The notes under the pieces were generated by a model. That model had not been told where the DNA came from and made no database searches. It saw only the letters and a program-made list of their open reading frames with translations. From NCBI GenBank assembly GCA_020284085.1, contig JACEVL010000341.1:555676-619675 (forward strand): a stretch of DNA of 64,000 nucleotides, written 5' to 3'. Within the stretch, counting starts at the first letter, position 1, and every line of letters begins with the position of its first letter. Positions 38,490 through 49,268 of this stretch are shown here, in pieces. The position numbers and the translations under genes were made by a program. This DNA comes from Aporrectodea caliginosa (lineage: Eukaryota; Annelida; Clitellata; Crassiclitellata; Lumbricidae).

Positions 38490-41475
38490 ATTTTTTCTGG
38501 ATCTGTTTTTAAAAACTGTTCCATTGGTTTTAAAAGTTCCCCAAAAAAAATTTAAAAAAACCCGAAAAAAAGGGGAAATTTTTCCCCCAAAAAAAATTTT
38601 TTTTTTGGGGGGTTTTAATAATTTTTTTAAAACTTTTCCCCCCTTTCCCTTAAACTTTTCCCCTTTTTAAATTTAAAATTGGTTATATTTTTTTTCCCTT
38701 TTCCCTCCCCAATTCCCATCCCCTGTTCCCTTTTAAATCCTCTCCCAATCCCCCTATTTCTCAAAATCTACCCCCAAAAGTTCTCCTCTGGTTTTTTATC
38801 TTCTACCGATTTTTTCCCCCCAATTTTCCCCTATCTTTCCCTCTCCTCCTTCCAGTTTCCCACCAATTTTTTTTTCCCCCCCCAGATCTTTTGACCGAAC
38901 TTTCCCTAAAGATCTTTCCCTTCCAAAAATTTTCCCTTTTTCCCCTTTTTTATCCCCAAAATCCTTCCTCCCTTTTCCCTTCCCTCCCCTTGATTTCCTT
39001 TTAAAATTAACCCTCCACCCTTTCCCACGATTCTTTGCCGTCCTTTCTTAATATCCTCCCCAAAATTCCCTTCCTAAGCTGTTCTTTTCTCCCCAATTTT
39101 TAAAAAGACCCCTTTCCCAAAGATTCCCTTTCATAAATCTTTTTCCCCCGATTTTTTTTCATTCTTCTCCCTCTCAAATTTCTTTTTTTAAATTCCTCCC
39201 CCCACTCAAATTCTCCCCAAATTTCTTTTCACCTGATCTCCTTTTCTTATAATTCATCTCCCTCCCAGTCTCTACCCTTCCCCCAAGTTCTCCATCCTCT
39301 ACGATCCTCTCCTCTAAGATTTTTTTCCTTTTCACCAGATCCCCTCTCCCCCCCAAAATCCCCTCTTCTCTCCCCAAATCCCCTTCCCTCCCCCCCCCTT
39401 TCTCTTTCCTTTGTTCTTTTTTTATTTTAAATTTTTAATAAAAACTTTTTTCCCCAAGATACTAATCCCTTTGACCCCTTTCAAAGGTAAAAACCTCTCT
39501 TGAATCCCCTTAAAATTTTTTCAAGGATCTCAATTAAAATCATTTCGGCCCCCCCCCGTTTCCCCCTTTTTTTAAAAATTGTTCCACTGAATTCCCTTTC
39601 TTGATTTCCTTTTTTCCTACTCCTACCCAAATTTTCGGGTATCTTTCTCTAAATTCCATTCTTTTGTTTTGTGTCTTAAAATTTTCCCCCTTTGCAAACT
39701 CCTTTAGATTTTCCTTTTCTTTCCAAATTTTTCCTTTTTCACTCTCCTTTTTTTCTTTTTCTTTTTTTTGTCTTTATTTTTCAGTTTTCTTTTTACTAAA
39801 ACCGTTTACCAATTTAAATTTATTGATGAAGGTTTTGCAACCTTGCATCAATTTCAGGTAGTCCCTCCCCCCAAGTAGCCCCCTTTCCAAATTAAATTTC
39901 CCCCTTTTTTTTAAATTTTAAAAAAAGAAGTAGTCGAATTAGCCCCCGGCCCATGGCCAAAAAGCTCGGGAAAACAAAGGGGATGTGCAATCTGGTTTGG
40001 GCCAAAAAAAAACCAAAAATCCGGGGGTCTCTGGGAAAACTCAATACTCAAAAAGGGGAAAATAACTGGAATTCTATTCGGGCAAAATTGTATTCAAAAA
40101 GGGGGAACGTTTTTCTTTGGGGTTGTAAAAAGGGGAAAAGGGGAGGGTCTTTAACGGGAAGGTTTTAAAAAATTAGGTCAAAAAAAAAGGAAGTGGGGGG
40201 GCAAATGTCAAAGGAAAACCAAATGCATAAGGGGAACCGTAATATGCGGGGAAACGAGGAAAAAATTAAATAACAAAAAAGAAATTGCAGACTCAAAGGC
40301 GAGGGACTAAAGTTTTTAAAGAGCGAAGGAAATTAAAAACCCCTGGTATGAAGAAGGAGGGGAAATCGGGGGGAAAAATATAGGAGAGGAAAGGGGAGCA
40401 AAGGTGAATGGTCGGGGAAAGAAAAGAAGCAGGGAAGATGGGGGTTTTTGGAAGGTAAAAAAAAAATAATGTCAGGTTTTAAAGAAAAAGAAGGTTGCAA
40501 TAGTCCCGGATGGGAAACGGAATCAATTGTTATAACGAAAAATAAAAGATTTAAAAATAAAAATGGAAAAAAAAAGGTATTTAACCCATCATAATTATAT
40601 GAAAACGGCAAAAAAAATTAAAAAATTTAAAAAAGGGGGAAAGTTTACAGCTGAAGGAAATAAACAAATCAAGTAGAAAAAGGAAATTTTTAAAAATTTG
40701 GAGGGTAACAACAGAAATTGAAAAAATTTTGGGGAAAAGCAAAAAGGTTTTAAAACTCGAGAAAACTTTGAAAAAAAAAAAGAAAAAAAAATGGTATGAA
40801 AAAGATAAAACAAAAAAAGGGGAAAAAAAAGAAGGGAACAAGGACAAAGTAAAAAATAAACTTTAAAAGAAAGATGGACAAAAAACTTAAAAAAATTTCA
40901 AGGAAAGGGGGTGGGGGAAAAAAGGAAAATGAATTTTAAAAGTGAGGGAAAAAGAGGAAAAAACAAAAATGGGAATTAAAAGAAGTGATAAAAATTGCAG
41001 AGAAAGGGAAGAAGAACAATAAGGAATCACAGAAGTTTGCAAAAAAAAAAAGAGAAAGGAGAAAAAATTTGAACAGAATTAAAACCCGAACATGGAAAAA
41101 GGGGAAAGGGGCTAAAAATTGAAAGAAATAAGGAGGGGAAGGGAACCAAAGAAATGTAAAAGTGGGGACGAGAAAAACAAAAAAAAATTTGAAACATATG
41201 GACAACTGGAAAAGGGAGAAGTTTGGAAAACCGATTCCCTTTTAAAAAAGGAAGGAAAAAAAAAATTTATGAAAATAGCTGATATAACAAAGTAAAATTT
41301 TATTAAAAATAATTAAAAGAATAAGACGAAAGAGGTTCCTGAAAGTAAAGGGGGTTTGGAAAATTGTGGAACGGGGGAATCCCCAAAGGGAATTTTATAA
41401 GGAAAAAGGGAAATGGCAGAAATTAAAAGTTTCTGTTTATGCTTTAATTAACCAAATTATTAAAATTTTTTAAAA
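38490..41475. other. homopolymer-distorted stretch, probably artefactual
   Basis: Almost all bases sit in runs (CCCCC, TTTTTT, AAAAAA, GGGG). About 38490-39900 is rich in T and C, and 39900-41475 is rich in A and G, a sharp strand switch. Parts of the first half resemble degraded text of the adjacent LINE fragment: TCTCCTCCTTCCAGTTTCCC then CCAGATC near 38840-38885 echoes CTCTCCTTCCAGTTTTCCCC then CCCAGATCC at 38250-38300. All open frames here (such as 39601-39861 and 40581-40847) are judged meaningless. Confidence 0.75.
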
Positions 41476-41479
41476 AGGG

Positions 41480-42260
41480 GAATCATTCTTCAGTTCAAGG
41501 CTCTACATCCAGAAATAGAGTACCAGTGGGAGACGATTCGAACAAAGGTCTTCAATGAACAGCTAGCCTTCAGGAAGAAAAAGAAACGTTGCCTCGAACT
41601 CCTTCATTGAGATTTTATGTTTCCAATAGTCAGTGTAGATAACACCAGCCAGTTCACTTTTAGCATAGTTTTAGCTGGTCCTTAAGATTTCAATTTCTCA
41701 ATTATCAATGTTGATAATTGAAGTCAGTTCACCATTAGCTGGTCCCTGACATTTTAATTATTAAGTTTTGTTAGACATAGGATGGTAACCTGGAACAAAT
41801 GTTCTTTCACAATAATTTGGTACAGACCACACTATAGTATACTTATGTGTCACTCATTTGTTCCAAGCATTTATGTAGCACATCTTGAAAATTTCTACTG
41901 AGGAATGTTGCATTGTCAGGTTGTGTGTTTTGGCATGCTTGTAGATGCTGGGCTGTAGCTGTACTTTTTTGTCGATGCTGGACTGTAGCCGTACTTTTTT
42001 CAGCAGTACTGAAGGGCCTTAGAGTTGGAACATGAATGATGATATCGTGGTCACATATGTAAATTGACAATCAATTCTATATGACCCATATTCAGTCATT
42101 TCAATCAATGTTTCATGTGTGGATATCTTTAAGTTTCGTTTATATTTCTTTTCATTATGTCTTTGAATATTGGGATCCGTGCTGTTGTCAGACGATCAAT
42201 GTTACTGCAACGTTCTCTTTGATACCTTTATCTCCAGAGACTTTATGATAAACACTATCA
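41480..42260. other. unassigned region
   Basis: Ordinary composition returns. It has a short local duplication (GATGCTGGACTGTAGCCGTACTTTTTT twice near 41946-42000, described by its core TGTAGC.GTACTTTTTT). No gene recognised. Confidence 0.4.
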
Positions 42261-42261
42261 G

Positions 42262-42737
42262 TTTTAGGCCTTATTCAGATTCAGTATTCTGATTCATGCA
42301 GCCTTGATTTGTGTTTCACATGAGTTTATGATGATAGGCTATAATAATGTGATGTCATCCTGGCTCTATTGTGCCTTTTCACATGACTGTGATTAGAGTC
42401 TGATTTTTCGAAAACCTATTTATTCACTTTCAGCTTTTGTGTATACAGAAACAACATAAGGAAAGATACTATTTTCATCAATGCATGTATAATCTATGAA
42501 TTGATGATACTTTTACAAGTGTCCCATATTTTGGACGCCAGGTACATATATATACTTTACTTCACACAAAGCAGAACAGAGAAACTAAGTAGACTAGAAA
42601 AAATAAGAAAAACAAAAACTCCTTTCCAAACAGACTGGGAGACGCCTCAAACTATTGCTCCTCTGGAAGCGTAAACGTTGTGCACCCGCGATCTTACAAA
42701 AGACATGCTGTTCCTTACAGACAAATCAAAACCATTC

Positions 42738-42738
<1 letters not shown>
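42262..42738 (+). repeat. dispersed repeat C, copy 1 (~480 bp)
   Basis: From AGGCCTTATTCAGATTCAGT to ACAGACAAATCAAAACCATT it is nearly identical to 56841-57325. This copy lacks 9 bases (CAGTCCTCT) by deletion between CCTCT repeats near 42660. The end codes WKRKRCAPAIL and may be LINE-derived. Here it runs straight into (AAT)n. Confidence 0.93.
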
Positions 42739-42815
<77 letters not shown>

Positions 42816-42842
42816 TATAATAATAATAATAATAATAATAAT
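42739..42842. repeat. (AAT)n microsatellite, 5' of R4-like copy 1
   Basis: About 34 AAT units with one ATT. It forms the left target of the following element. Confidence 0.97.
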
Positions 42843-45800
42843 GACGTCATCAGCTGGTGATGCAGGTCGACATTTTCTGACCTGATATAAATTCTGTAAT
42901 TTCTCCGGTTTCGATCGTCGTTGGAGTTGAATTTTTATATCTATTGATAAGACAACTTCTCGGGATTTCGAGGACCTTATCCGTCGAGACCGAATCGACC
43001 AGGATTTCTCACACTTTGGTCTGGTAATTTTGTCATCATTGTTAACGATCATCGCGCCCTTCAAAATTTCGCCATTTCGAGCTTAAATGGCCTACGACGT
43101 CATCGTTGCCATGGCAGCGCATTGTCTTCTGAAGGCTGAGCGTAACTGTTTAACCGTTTGAATAAGACTTTAATCGCTTCAAACATAACAACTCAAGATG
43201 GCGTTCATTGAGAACGACAGTCATTCATCATCAGACAGCTTTCTCAACCAGTACAGATCTCGAGCATGTGCACGGCGGGTTACACCCACCAAGGCGGTTC
43301 GAGTAGACAGGTGTGAACCGATGGCGGGCTACTGGCGATCATTCAAACATACCACGGAACGGTCGGCGAGCGAATCTAGAACACACGCGAAGACGGAGCC
43401 TTTGGTTCTCTCTCCAGCGATCACTCAAGCCGCTACATCAAAGCCAGGAAAGGCGAAGGGAACATGCAGTGTTTGTCACTCCGTTCTCCATCTACACAAC
43501 AAGGACGGGGGCCTACACAAACACGGCCCAAGAAAACAACCATGCCCAGGTTCCCACAAACCACCGCTTACACCGACGACCGCACATCGGGTTTCTTTAT
43601 CCGGTAATTCGACGGTTTCGAATCCAGACAGATCTCAAATCCAGTCTCAAACCAACGAATCGGAGCAAACCTGCCGCAGCAACACAGACGCTGAAGACGG
43701 GTTAGAGTCAGCATCAACGACAAAACATCCTGATCTGCCTAATGGCCTACTCAGACACATACCGAAAGGCACAAGAACTGCCGCAGCACACCTCTTGACA
43801 GACATCATAGGGGATATTCTACATCAGCCCTTACACCCCGCCGGGTGGCTACGCCTCCTCTCCTTTGGATCAGGAACCATGGAAAAACCGACAAGGGGCG
43901 GTAAGAGACACAACCTCACACAATACATCAAATCTCGAATAGACACTTTCAAAAATGATTGGGAGACGACCGCATCGCTTTTATTTGGGCCGGATCGAGA
44001 CAGAGCAGACAAGGGAAAACCCAGGAAATCACCTGACGCTAATTCCATCGCGGCCGCTGTAGCAGCCAAGTTAGAAGATGGCAACCTCAGCGCTGCATCG
44101 CGCATTCTCTGCTCAGACGATAGTCCAGCTCCAATTAACAAAGAAACTTTGGAGTTACTCAGGCTTAAACATCCATCGGCCCCAGAGCGGACCATTGCGC
44201 AGCCGTCGCCCCAAACAGCACCATTACAGATCACTGAAAAGGAGGTCCACGACGCCATGCGATCCTTCCCGAAAGGCTCCTCCGGCGGGCCGGATGGATT
44301 GAGGCCACAACACGTCTTGGAGCTCCTCAAAGACCACGTCGCAGGTCAGGGGCTACTGAAGGCAATGACTGCCTTAACAAACTTGCTCCTGGCCGGTATT
44401 TGTCCACAAGAGCTTCGCCCCATCCTTTTTGGTGGCACACTGTTTGCACTTAAGAAAAGCTCAGGAGGCCTAAGACCTATCGTCATAGGCTACTTGTGGC
44501 GTAGACTGGCCTCGAAGTGCGCAAACGCTTACATAATACCTATAGCGACACCTCGCCTCTCCCCTAAACAACTGGGAGTAGGTGTACCAGGAGGAGCCGA
44601 AGCCGCTATTCATGCCTCGAGAAGATTCATGGAACACATGAGCGAAGACACCATAATCATTAAACTTGACTTGGCAAATGCCTTTAACAGCCTGCACCGT
44701 GACATCATGTTATCCTCGTTGTCGGAGTGGTGCCCCGAACTCTACGCCTACTGTCATCTATCATACGCAGAACCATCCAGCTTGAAGTACGGCAACTTCA
44801 CTCTACAGTCGCAGGAAGGCCCGCAACAAGGAGACCCTCTAGGTCCGGTTCTCTTTTGCCTACCGCTCCAAGAAGTTCTTACTCACTTACAATCGCCGCT
44901 AGCCTTTGGTTATTTAGATGATCTCACCGTGGGCGGCGGGTACAAGAAAGTGTGCGAGGACGTCATGGCAATTAAAGAAGGTTGCGCACGTTTGGGCTTA
45001 TCGATCAACAGCTCAAAATGCGAAGTAATATCCAAGGACGCAAATATCGACCTACCAGAACCGGTGAACCAATTCCTGCGCGTAGATCCATCATCAGCAG
45101 AGCTGCTAGGCGCACCACTATCTCCACGTGAGGCCCTCAACGATACTTTAAACTCAATCGTATCGAGGTTGGCAAGTACTATGAAAAAGCTGGAACAGAT
45201 ACCAAGACAAGACGCAATCCTGATACTACGATGTTCAATTGGGGCTCCGAGGCTCATATACATTCTCCGCTGCACGCCTTGTCATGAACACCCGGGCCTC
45301 TTGAAATTCGACGAAGGATTACGTGATGGCACCGAGAGCATTCTTAACATCGCTCTCTCTGACGATCAATGGTCACTCGCTTCCATGCCTATCAGGAAGG
45401 GCGGGTTGGGAATAAGAAGAGCATCTTCGTTGGCACTTCCAGCTTTTTTAGCCTCAGCCGCAAGATCTCAGCTCACCCAATCGCTCATCCTCGCCCTGAC
45501 ACAGGTGCCTGAGGATTCTATCTTGGAAATAATGAGAACGAGATGGCAGCAGAGCACCGCTGAAACGTCCGACTTCCCATCTTCAGACTGCAAACAGTCT
45601 TCATGGGATACACCGCTGCTGTCAGGAGCGGCGGAAATAGCCGCGACTAGAAAGCAATCCAAATACGCTGAGCTTCAGACGAGATACTGTTTTACCCCTA
45701 TCGCGATAGAAACGATGGGGCCTATGGACCACGAAGGCCTGGCCTTCATCTTGGAACTCGGCCGACGATTGACAAGAACAACGGAAGATCTTCAAGAAAC

Positions 45801-45902
45801 TTTCTTCCTGTTCCAAAAGATTTCAGTTACAATCCAGCGGTTTAACGCTATCGCGTGCCTGGGTTCGATGAGGCCCTAGAACCATGATTTAAGAACCATG
45901 AT
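42843..45902 (+). mobile_element. R4/Dong-like non-LTR retrotransposon, copy 1
   Basis: A ~355-base 5' UTR, a single 893-codon ORF and a ~25-base 3' UTR lie exactly between two (AAT)n tracts, with no other sequence. The layout fits an element that inserts into TAA repeats, as reported for the insect element Dong. Confidence 0.82.
43198..45879 (+). CDS. R4-like RT polyprotein lacking its endonuclease (in-frame deletion)
   Basis: 893 codons, uninterrupted. The N-terminus has a zinc-finger-like CSVCHSVLHLHNKDGGLHKH segment near residue 90. RT occupies about 340-620: FPKGSSGGPDGLRPQHVLEL, GGLRPIVIGYLWRRLASKC, KLDLANAFNSLHRD (motif A Asp near 491), EGPQQGDPLGPVLFCLPL (motif B) and YLDD at 572-575. 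The C-terminus (KYAELQTRYCFTPIAIETMG) is kept. Compared with copies 2 and 3, about 165 residues are missing after SSWDTPLL (near residue 807), exactly the part with the Cys-His knuckle and the PD...D nuclease site. The frame stays open across the junction. Without the restriction-like endonuclease it should not cut its target; it may be a derivative mobilised in trans or at existing breaks. ATG 43198 is the first Met of the frame. Confidence 0.87.
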   Translation: MAFIENDSHSSSDSFLNQYRSRACARRVTPTKAVRVDRCEPMAGYWRSFKHTTERSASESRTHAKTEPLVLSPAITQAATSKPGKAKGTCSVCHSVLHLHNKDGGLHKHGPRKQPCPGSHKPPLTPTTAHRVSLSGNSTVSNPDRSQIQSQTNESEQTCRSNTDAEDGLESASTTKHPDLPNGLLRHIPKGTRTAAAHLLTDIIGDILHQPLHPAGWLRLLSFGSGTMEKPTRGGKRHNLTQYIKSRIDTFKNDWETTASLLFGPDRDRADKGKPRKSPDANSIAAAVAAKLEDGNLSAASRILCSDDSPAPINKETLELLRLKHPSAPERTIAQPSPQTAPLQITEKEVHDAMRSFPKGSSGGPDGLRPQHVLELLKDHVAGQGLLKAMTALTNLLLAGICPQELRPILFGGTLFALKKSSGGLRPIVIGYLWRRLASKCANAYIIPIATPRLSPKQLGVGVPGGAEAAIHASRRFMEHMSEDTIIIKLDLANAFNSLHRDIMLSSLSEWCPELYAYCHLSYAEPSSLKYGNFTLQSQEGPQQGDPLGPVLFCLPLQEVLTHLQSPLAFGYLDDLTVGGGYKKVCEDVMAIKEGCARLGLSINSSKCEVISKDANIDLPEPVNQFLRVDPSSAELLGAPLSPREALNDTLNSIVSRLASTMKKLEQIPRQDAILILRCSIGAPRLIYILRCTPCHEHPGLLKFDEGLRDGTESILNIALSDDQWSLASMPIRKGGLGIRRASSLALPAFLASAARSQLTQSLILALTQVPEDSILEIMRTRWQQSTAETSDFPSSDCKQSSWDTPLLSGAAEIAATRKQSKYAELQTRYCFTPIAIETMGPMDHEGLAFILELGRRLTRTTEDLQETFFLFQKISVTIQRFNAIACLGSMRP

Positions 45903-45996
45903 TATAATAATAATAATTATAATAATAATAATATATAAATAATAATAATTATAATAATAATAATAATAATAATTATAATAATAATAATAATAATAA
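45903..45996. repeat. (AAT)n between the two R4-like copies
   Basis: AAT units with several AATT interruptions, directly joining the 3' end of copy 1 to the 5' end of copy 2. Confidence 0.95.
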
Positions 45997-48900
45997 CTTT
46001 TTTTGGTCACGTGGTCTCGTCCCCGCGCGGTCGGTTGTTTTGACGGTGGTGAGTTTTCATTGATTTTAAATGTTCTAAAGTGGTTCCTCGAACTGAATTG
46101 CAGCAAGTTTACTCAGTTTGCACTTCGTCCCGCCGACACGGCTGGAATTTTGGATTTTGAGAATTTCGTTGGAGCCATTTTGGCCAAGTTTGCACGCTTT
46201 GTCCCGATGACCTATTTTACCTGTTAGCGCTATGTCGAGGCGCACCAGCCAATCACAGGCCTCTATCGATCAACAGCCTAATGTCAACAAAGCCAGCGGT
46301 GTGTGTAGCAGGTGCTTGGCGGTAAGACAACTGCACCTCAAGGACGGAACCGTCCACCTGCACGGCCCCAGGAACAGCCCCTGCCCCGGCTCGCGACAGC
46401 CCCCGCTGTCCTCGACGTCGGTGAGTGCTGCAGGGACAGAAGAACCTCAACCTGTCGATGGAGGGGCAGTGGGGTCGGCTCAACCTGACCCCACGAACGG
46501 GGCCTACACAGCATGCGCCAGCAGTGGTTATGACCGACTACAACACCCAAGACAACAAGGCGGCAGGATACTTAAACATATCCCCAAAGGGGCCAGATTT
46601 GCTTGTTCTACAGCCCTTACTGCCATCCTGCAAGCCATCTGTGACAAACCGGAGAGAGTCGAGCCCTGGCGTCAACTGTTGTGGTTCGCCGCTAACATAC
46701 TGGAGCAGCCACCGCGGGCAGGCAGGAGACGCAATCTCGCGAATATAGTCAAGAAACGATTGGACAGACAGGACTTTCATCGAACCGAGGACGCGATTGA
46801 GAAGGACAGGGACAGCGGGCGCTACAGTAAAGGATGGAACGCAAAGGACCTGCTCCTGGCGGCGGTCAATTCTAAACTCGAAGAGGGCAACATACGGGCA
46901 GCCACACGGATTCTCTGCAGCCGCGACTTCCCGGTTAGAGCAACGAACGAAACTTTTGCCTCTATGCAAGAAAAGCACCCCACGGACGGCTGGAGCGCTA
47001 ACCTAGCGCTACTACCGAATGTGGCAGAGACCATTCCAATTCAGGTCACAGAGAAAGAAGTAGAAGACGCTGTCCGATCTTTTCCGACTGGATCATCTGG
47101 AGGCCCGGATGGCATGCGTCCCCAACACCTGCTGGACCTGCTGAAGAATCGCGAGTCCTCTGTGGATCTACGTCAGGCCCTGACAGGATTCGTCAACATT
47201 ATGCTGAGGGGCGAATGCCCGCAAGAGGTCCGCAGCCTGATGTTCGGTGGTAGCCTCATAGCCCTCTCAAAAAAGACCGGAGGGCTCAGACCTATCGCAA
47301 TTGGCTACGTGTGGAGGAGGCTTGCGGCAAAATGTGCCAACAAATATGCAATTAATAAGCTGGCGCCAGTCTTCGCGCCCCTCCAGGTTGGCATCGGCAC
47401 TCCGGGTGGAGGAGAGGCCGCGGTCCACGCGGCAAGAGGTTTCGTGACTGACATGACTCAGGATAAGATCTTCGTCAAACTGGACTTCGCCAACGCCTTC
47501 AACACCATGCGCAGAGATGTGATGCTCCAGGCAGTACACGACACCATTCCCGAGCTCTACGCCTTCGTTCACCAGGCATACTCGGCGGAATCTCTTCTTC
47601 AGTTCGGTGCGTTCGAGGTCAGGTCACAAATGGGGCCACAGCAAGGAGACCCTCTGGGTCCTTTACTCTTTTGCTTGCCGTTACAGCCATACCTGCGCAA
47701 TCTTGAAGCCGACTTCCGGTTAGGATTCCTTGACGACATCTCACTGGGAGGCAAAATGGAGAACATTCGACACGATCTGGCCACAATAGCGGATCTAGAA
47801 CAATCACTGGGCATCCGTCTAAATCGACAAAAATGCGAGTATCTCTCGGATATCGAGTGCACGGACGACGCTCTTGCCGGCTTCCAACGAGTGGATCGAG
47901 ATACTGTAACCCTGCTTGGTGCACCATTGTTCAGAGGGAAGGCCTTGGACAAAGCACTGCAGGACCACAGCAACACATTAGAGATGGCGTTGAATGATCT
48001 CACTTGTCTCCAAGCACAAGGCGCGCTCATGCTACTACGATCCTGCTTCGGAGCGCCGAAACTTACATACCTACTACGCTCGGCCCCTTGCTGGGGTCAC
48101 CCCCTCTTGGAAACTATCGACACCCAGATGAGACATGGCCTTGAGAGGATCCTTAACATCGAACTAAACGACACTCAGTGGCTACAGGCCACACTGCCAA
48201 TCAGGGATGGCGGCCTCGGCGTGAGACGGGTCACGATGCTGGCATCTTCAGCTTTTTTAGCGTCAGCTGCATCGACCAAGACACTCGGGGCGGCCATCCT
48301 CGACCGTGAGGAACTGATGGATGATTTCGAGAAGGAAATACAAGAATCTCGAAGATCGACGTTGCCAGTAGGCGAGGCGCCAGCTTGGAACAGACAGAAG
48401 ACCTGGGACAGACCCTTGATTGATCAAGACAAGGCGACGGTGTGGTCTGCGAACATCGACCCACTAAACCGAGCAAGACTGGGAGCAGTTTCATCGCCCC
48501 ACGCCGGAGACTGGCTTTCAACCGTGCCAATAGCTTCCTGCGGACTGGGTCTGAGCAACGAAGCGATCCGAGTGGCGATTGGCCTACGCCTGGGCCTCAA
48601 CCTATGCGCTTCACATCAATGCCAATGTGGTCAGATTGCGGACCCTGGAGGTCACCACGGACTGGTGTGCAAGCAATCTGGAGGAAGAGCAAGCCGACAC
48701 TTCGCAATGAATGATGTCATATGGAGAGCCCTTCAGAGAGCAGACATCCCCAGCTCGAAAGAACCCCCAGGGCTCCTGCGCACCGACGGAAAGAGACCGG
48801 ATGGAGCGACGCTCGTACCGTGGGCAGGGGGAAAGTACATGACCTGGGACGTAACCAGCATCCATACTTGCGCAGCATCTTACATTCAAATTACGTCGAC

Positions 48901-49267
48901 AACACCTGGGAGCGCAGCTGAACTGGCAGCCTCGCGCAAAATCACGAAATATGCAGATCTCCCCGCAACTCACAACTTCGTTCCCATTGCCCTAGAATCA
49001 CTGGGCCCAATAAATAGGTCAGGACGAGAGTTCATTTCGGAACTAGGACGTCGGGTGACTGCCGCCACCGGCGATCCTTTGGAAACCAAATATCTGTTCC
49101 AGCGTTTGTCAATCTGCACGCAGCGGTATAACGCCATAGCATTCAGAGGGACTTTTATGCACAACACCGGGGACGAGGACCACGAGCCATACTAGGCGTG
49201 ATTATTCTTCGGAATTGCTTTTAGAAGCCTGAGGGATCATTTATACCTCGGGCAAAAAAAAAAAAAA

Positions 49268-49268
<1 letters not shown>
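45997..49268 (+). mobile_element. R4/Dong-like non-LTR retrotransposon, copy 2 (apparently intact)
   Basis: A ~235-base 5' UTR, a 987-codon ORF, and a ~70-base 3' UTR ending in a run of about 16 A, then (AAT)n. It is in the same orientation as copy 1 and differs from it enough to be a separate subfamily. Confidence 0.85.
46232..49195 (+). CDS. R4/Dong-like polyprotein: zinc finger, reverse transcriptase, restriction-like endonuclease
   Basis: 987 residues without interruption. Residues 25-51 (CSRCLAVRQLHLKDGTVHLH, then C51) suggest an N-terminal zinc finger for nucleic-acid binding. RT: FPTGSSGGPDGMRPQHLLDL (284-303), GGLRPIAIGYVWRRLAAKC, KLDFANAF (motif A, D418), MGPQQGDPLGPLLFCL (motif B, 467-482) and LDD (500-502). 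The C-terminal module has a C797-x-C799-x8-H808-x4-C813 knuckle and RPD (855-857) with WD873, then AAE (895-897) and K906-Y907, matching the PD-(D/E)xK-type endonuclease of R2/R4 elements, which nicks a specific target and primes reverse transcription there. The flanking (AAT)n on both sides suggests TAA repeats as target. Start chosen at ATG 46232, just upstream of the zinc finger. Likely functional. Assignment to R4/Dong rather than another R2-group clade is inference. Confidence 0.9.
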   Translation: MSRRTSQSQASIDQQPNVNKASGVCSRCLAVRQLHLKDGTVHLHGPRNSPCPGSRQPPLSSTSVSAAGTEEPQPVDGGAVGSAQPDPTNGAYTACASSGYDRLQHPRQQGGRILKHIPKGARFACSTALTAILQAICDKPERVEPWRQLLWFAANILEQPPRAGRRRNLANIVKKRLDRQDFHRTEDAIEKDRDSGRYSKGWNAKDLLLAAVNSKLEEGNIRAATRILCSRDFPVRATNETFASMQEKHPTDGWSANLALLPNVAETIPIQVTEKEVEDAVRSFPTGSSGGPDGMRPQHLLDLLKNRESSVDLRQALTGFVNIMLRGECPQEVRSLMFGGSLIALSKKTGGLRPIAIGYVWRRLAAKCANKYAINKLAPVFAPLQVGIGTPGGGEAAVHAARGFVTDMTQDKIFVKLDFANAFNTMRRDVMLQAVHDTIPELYAFVHQAYSAESLLQFGAFEVRSQMGPQQGDPLGPLLFCLPLQPYLRNLEADFRLGFLDDISLGGKMENIRHDLATIADLEQSLGIRLNRQKCEYLSDIECTDDALAGFQRVDRDTVTLLGAPLFRGKALDKALQDHSNTLEMALNDLTCLQAQGALMLLRSCFGAPKLTYLLRSAPCWGHPLLETIDTQMRHGLERILNIELNDTQWLQATLPIRDGGLGVRRVTMLASSAFLASAASTKTLGAAILDREELMDDFEKEIQESRRSTLPVGEAPAWNRQKTWDRPLIDQDKATVWSANIDPLNRARLGAVSSPHAGDWLSTVPIASCGLGLSNEAIRVAIGLRLGLNLCASHQCQCGQIADPGGHHGLVCKQSGGRASRHFAMNDVIWRALQRADIPSSKEPPGLLRTDGKRPDGATLVPWAGGKYMTWDVTSIHTCAASYIQITSTTPGSAAELAASRKITKYADLPATHNFVPIALESLGPINRSGREFISELGRRVTAATGDPLETKYLFQRLSICTQRYNAIAFRGTFMHNTGDEDHEPY

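Noticed and set aside
39601..41205. Phe/Ser/Lys-rich frames in the 39.6-41.2 kb stretch
   Set aside because: The region is homopolymer-distorted and probably artefactual.
42655..43064. Poly-Ile and poly-Asn frames
   Set aside because: They are translations of (AAT)n.
44470..45275. Minus-strand frames opposite the R4-like ORFs (44470-44697, 44910-45275 and similar at 46-49 kb)
   Set aside because: Antisense shadows of long, domain-bearing ORFs.
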